Shown in pieces: positions 30,214 through 31,408 of a DNA stretch of 31,408 nt. The notes below the pieces were generated by a model. That model was not told the DNA's origin and did not search any database. It saw nothing but the letters and a program-made list of their open reading frames with translations. The stretch spans positions 1-31,408 of the forward strand of contig CAYSLJ010000084.1 of assembly GCA_964431735.1 (NCBI GenBank), read 5' to 3'. The stretch is from CALARM01 sp964431735. GTDB lineage: Bacteria > Vulcanimicrobiota > SpSt-956 > JAKJGF01. Numbering within the stretch: the first letter of the stretch is position 1; each line of letters opens with the position of its first letter. The translations under genes and the position numbers were made by a program.

Positions 30214-31248
30214 TTATTTTTTATAACCTCTTAATATTCTCTTGAGTTTAACCGGATTGGGACAATTTTTTTCCAGAAGTGAGTTAACTTCTTCAAAGGA
30301 TTCATGTTTAAATAAGATTTTATCAATAAGTCCATAGGCAGTATCATAGGAGATTAATTTTTTATCTTTTGCATATATTATTTCCGATGCAAGTTTTGCT
30401 CTGTGATCATGGATTTCTACCATTCTTTCCCTGTAATCTGCTCTGCCGTTAAATAATATTATATTATAATAGCCTCCTATGCCAACGTTTCTTCTTGACG
30501 CAGTGTTCAGTGCAGAAAGTAGTTCCATAGAACCTTCTACACGATCTATATTGCCACGTCTTTCAGGTAAAGATTTATGTGATGTATAATCTGAAAGAAG
30601 GAGATTAACAGTATCATATCCCGAACCGTCTGCAAGATATATGATCTGAACTGCTTCCCGGAAGAACTGTATCAAAGAAAAATGAAATATACGGAATCCT
30701 TCTTTATTATCGTAACCTGCAAGAAGGCCGGCATTTAAAAATATCGGTTTTACATCTCCTCCCCGGTCCTTCCAGGTAATAAGATTATGTACCTGGCTTA
30801 TTGTATCTTTATCTTTTATTTCCACTTTTTTCCCTTTTTCCTCATAAGAGCCTTTGAGATAATCAAGAGCATTAAAACCAAACTTACCTTTGAGCTGCTG
30901 ATCTATATGATTTCTTTTCATATTTCTGATAATATCGAAGACCGTAACAGAAAGCTCTTCTATTGTTTTATATTGTTTCGGAACCTTAGAGCATTTATCT
31001 TTAAAATTTTGATAATCTTCTCTGAGTGTTTTAAAAATGGTAAATTTTATTTCGTCTCCCACTGTTGATGTTCCTGTATTTCCATAGGCAGCAACAAGAC
31101 CTGTATCCACTGTAATTTCAGGAGGGATACATGGTTTTATCTTGTCCGATACATATATCTTCATATCTTCTTCATTCCAGCCACGCTGTTCGTCACACAT
31201 CATAATACCGGAATAATCATTGAATTTCATTGCATTTATTGATGTCAT
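30214..31248 (-). CDS. Divergent proteasome-fold (Ntn-hydrolase) candidate
   Basis: A 344-residue protein. No clear family could be named at sight, but its ends resemble 20S proteasome beta/HslV proteins. It starts M-T-S-I-N-A-M-K-F, placing Thr directly after the initiator Met. Counting that Thr as residue 1, Asp18 (MMCDEQ) and Lys35 (SDKIK) fall near the proteasome's Asp17 and Lys33. VAAYGNTGTS then resembles the strand-turn before helix 1. Late in the protein, AGYDNKEGFRIFHFS, a GSG (LADGSGYDTVNLLL) and LNTASRRNVGIGGYYNIILF follow the proteasome order, with Asn where Asp166 often stands. Between lies roughly 100 extra residues, explaining the length against about 180-240. There is no signal peptide, and only a weak ribosome site before ATG 31248. 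It is on the same strand as the DUF4388 and pseudokinase genes. Confidence 0.6.
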   Translation of the reverse strand: MTSINAMKFNDYSGIMMCDEQRGWNEEDMKIYVSDKIKPCIPPEITVDTGLVAAYGNTGTSTVGDEIKFTIFKTLREDYQNFKDKCSKVPKQYKTIEELSVTVFDIIRNMKRNHIDQQLKGKFGFNALDYLKGSYEEKGKKVEIKDKDTISQVHNLITWKDRGGDVKPIFLNAGLLAGYDNKEGFRIFHFSLIQFFREAVQIIYLADGSGYDTVNLLLSDYTSHKSLPERRGNIDRVEGSMELLSALNTASRRNVGIGGYYNIILFNGRADYRERMVEIHDHRAKLASEIIYAKDKKLISYDTAYGLIDKILFKHESFEEVNSLLEKNCPNPVKLKRILRGYKK

Positions 31249-31310
31249 ATATGTTAAATTCGCTCTCTTTCTTTAAGTAAGTTATTGTAAATAATTTCCT
31301 CTCTAAATAA

Positions 31311-31408
31311 CGCTCCAGATAAGTCAGTATCCATTTCTAAAACCTGTCCCTGTCCGGACTCTTCCGGAAAAGATATGATCCTGTTGTGTGGCAAACTGGT
31401 TTTACAGA
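31311..31408 (-). repeat. Dispersed repeat R1, copy 3 (cut by window edge)
   Basis: It reads CGCTCCAGATAAGTCAGTAT through TGGCAAACTGGTTTT, nearly identical to 10039-10135 and inverse to 1-148. It lies upstream of the proteasome-like gene and runs off the window end. Confidence 0.9.

Overview
The window is AT-rich bacterial chromosome with 22 protein-coding genes on both strands and unusually repeat-laden intergenic DNA. No rRNA, tRNA, CRISPR array, transposase or phage gene was seen. The mix points to an uncultured-type bacterium with elaborate signalling: kinase-like proteins with zinc-ribbon, TPR or beta-propeller parts, a DUF4388/PATAN protein, a HisKA_2-type sensor kinase, an ECF sigma/anti-sigma pair and a fused AccD-AccA. 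I cannot place it in a phylum from sequence alone.

Layout. 1-177: dispersed repeat R1. 178-1755: PAS-PAS histidine kinase. 1771-3827: a compact RNA-biology unit, with a near-consensus promoter, a structured leader, a NYN-domain ribonuclease, a small Sm/Hfq-like protein and a strong hairpin. 3912-6404 (minus): peptidase C1B aminopeptidase then a GT4 glycosyltransferase. 6778-9942 (plus): zinc-ribbon kinase-TPR membrane protein and a secreted TPR-SUMF1 protein, separated by overlapping alternative hairpins. 10272-11909 (minus): a small HTH protein and glutamate dehydrogenase. 12437-13411: PAP2 phosphatase, convergent with proline dehydrogenase (13476-14402). 14600-17059 (minus): a zinc-ribbon protein and fused acetyl-CoA carboxylase carboxyltransferase. 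17622-19468 (minus): ECF sigma factor, zf-HC2 anti-sigma, secreted coiled-coil protein. 19883-24024 (plus): DUF3352-like membrane protein, pyroglutamyl peptidase, TMTC-like membrane glycosyltransferase with TPRs. 24358-25566: PLP aminotransferase. 25672-31248 (minus): a divergent proteasome-fold candidate, a DUF4388 protein, and a giant tandem pseudokinase/beta-propeller protein.

Several genes fit amino-acid and peptide use (aminopeptidase C, pyroglutamyl peptidase, GdhA, proline dehydrogenase, aminotransferase), suggesting peptide or amino-acid catabolism. They are scattered, not one operon.

Intergenic regions are mosaics of repeat modules laid end to end: R1 (about 148 bp, 3 copies), R2 (about 55 bp, 3 copies), R4 (about 80-95 bp, 3 copies at gene 3' ends), MITE-like element A (terminal inverted repeats around a variable-number 7-bp array), MITE-like element B, and three families of 7-bp tandem repeats. 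The most interesting items are the structured leader of the NYN/Hfq-like unit, the proteasome-like protein whose second residue is threonine, the tandem pseudokinase in which both DFG motifs read NYG, and the heptad repeats.
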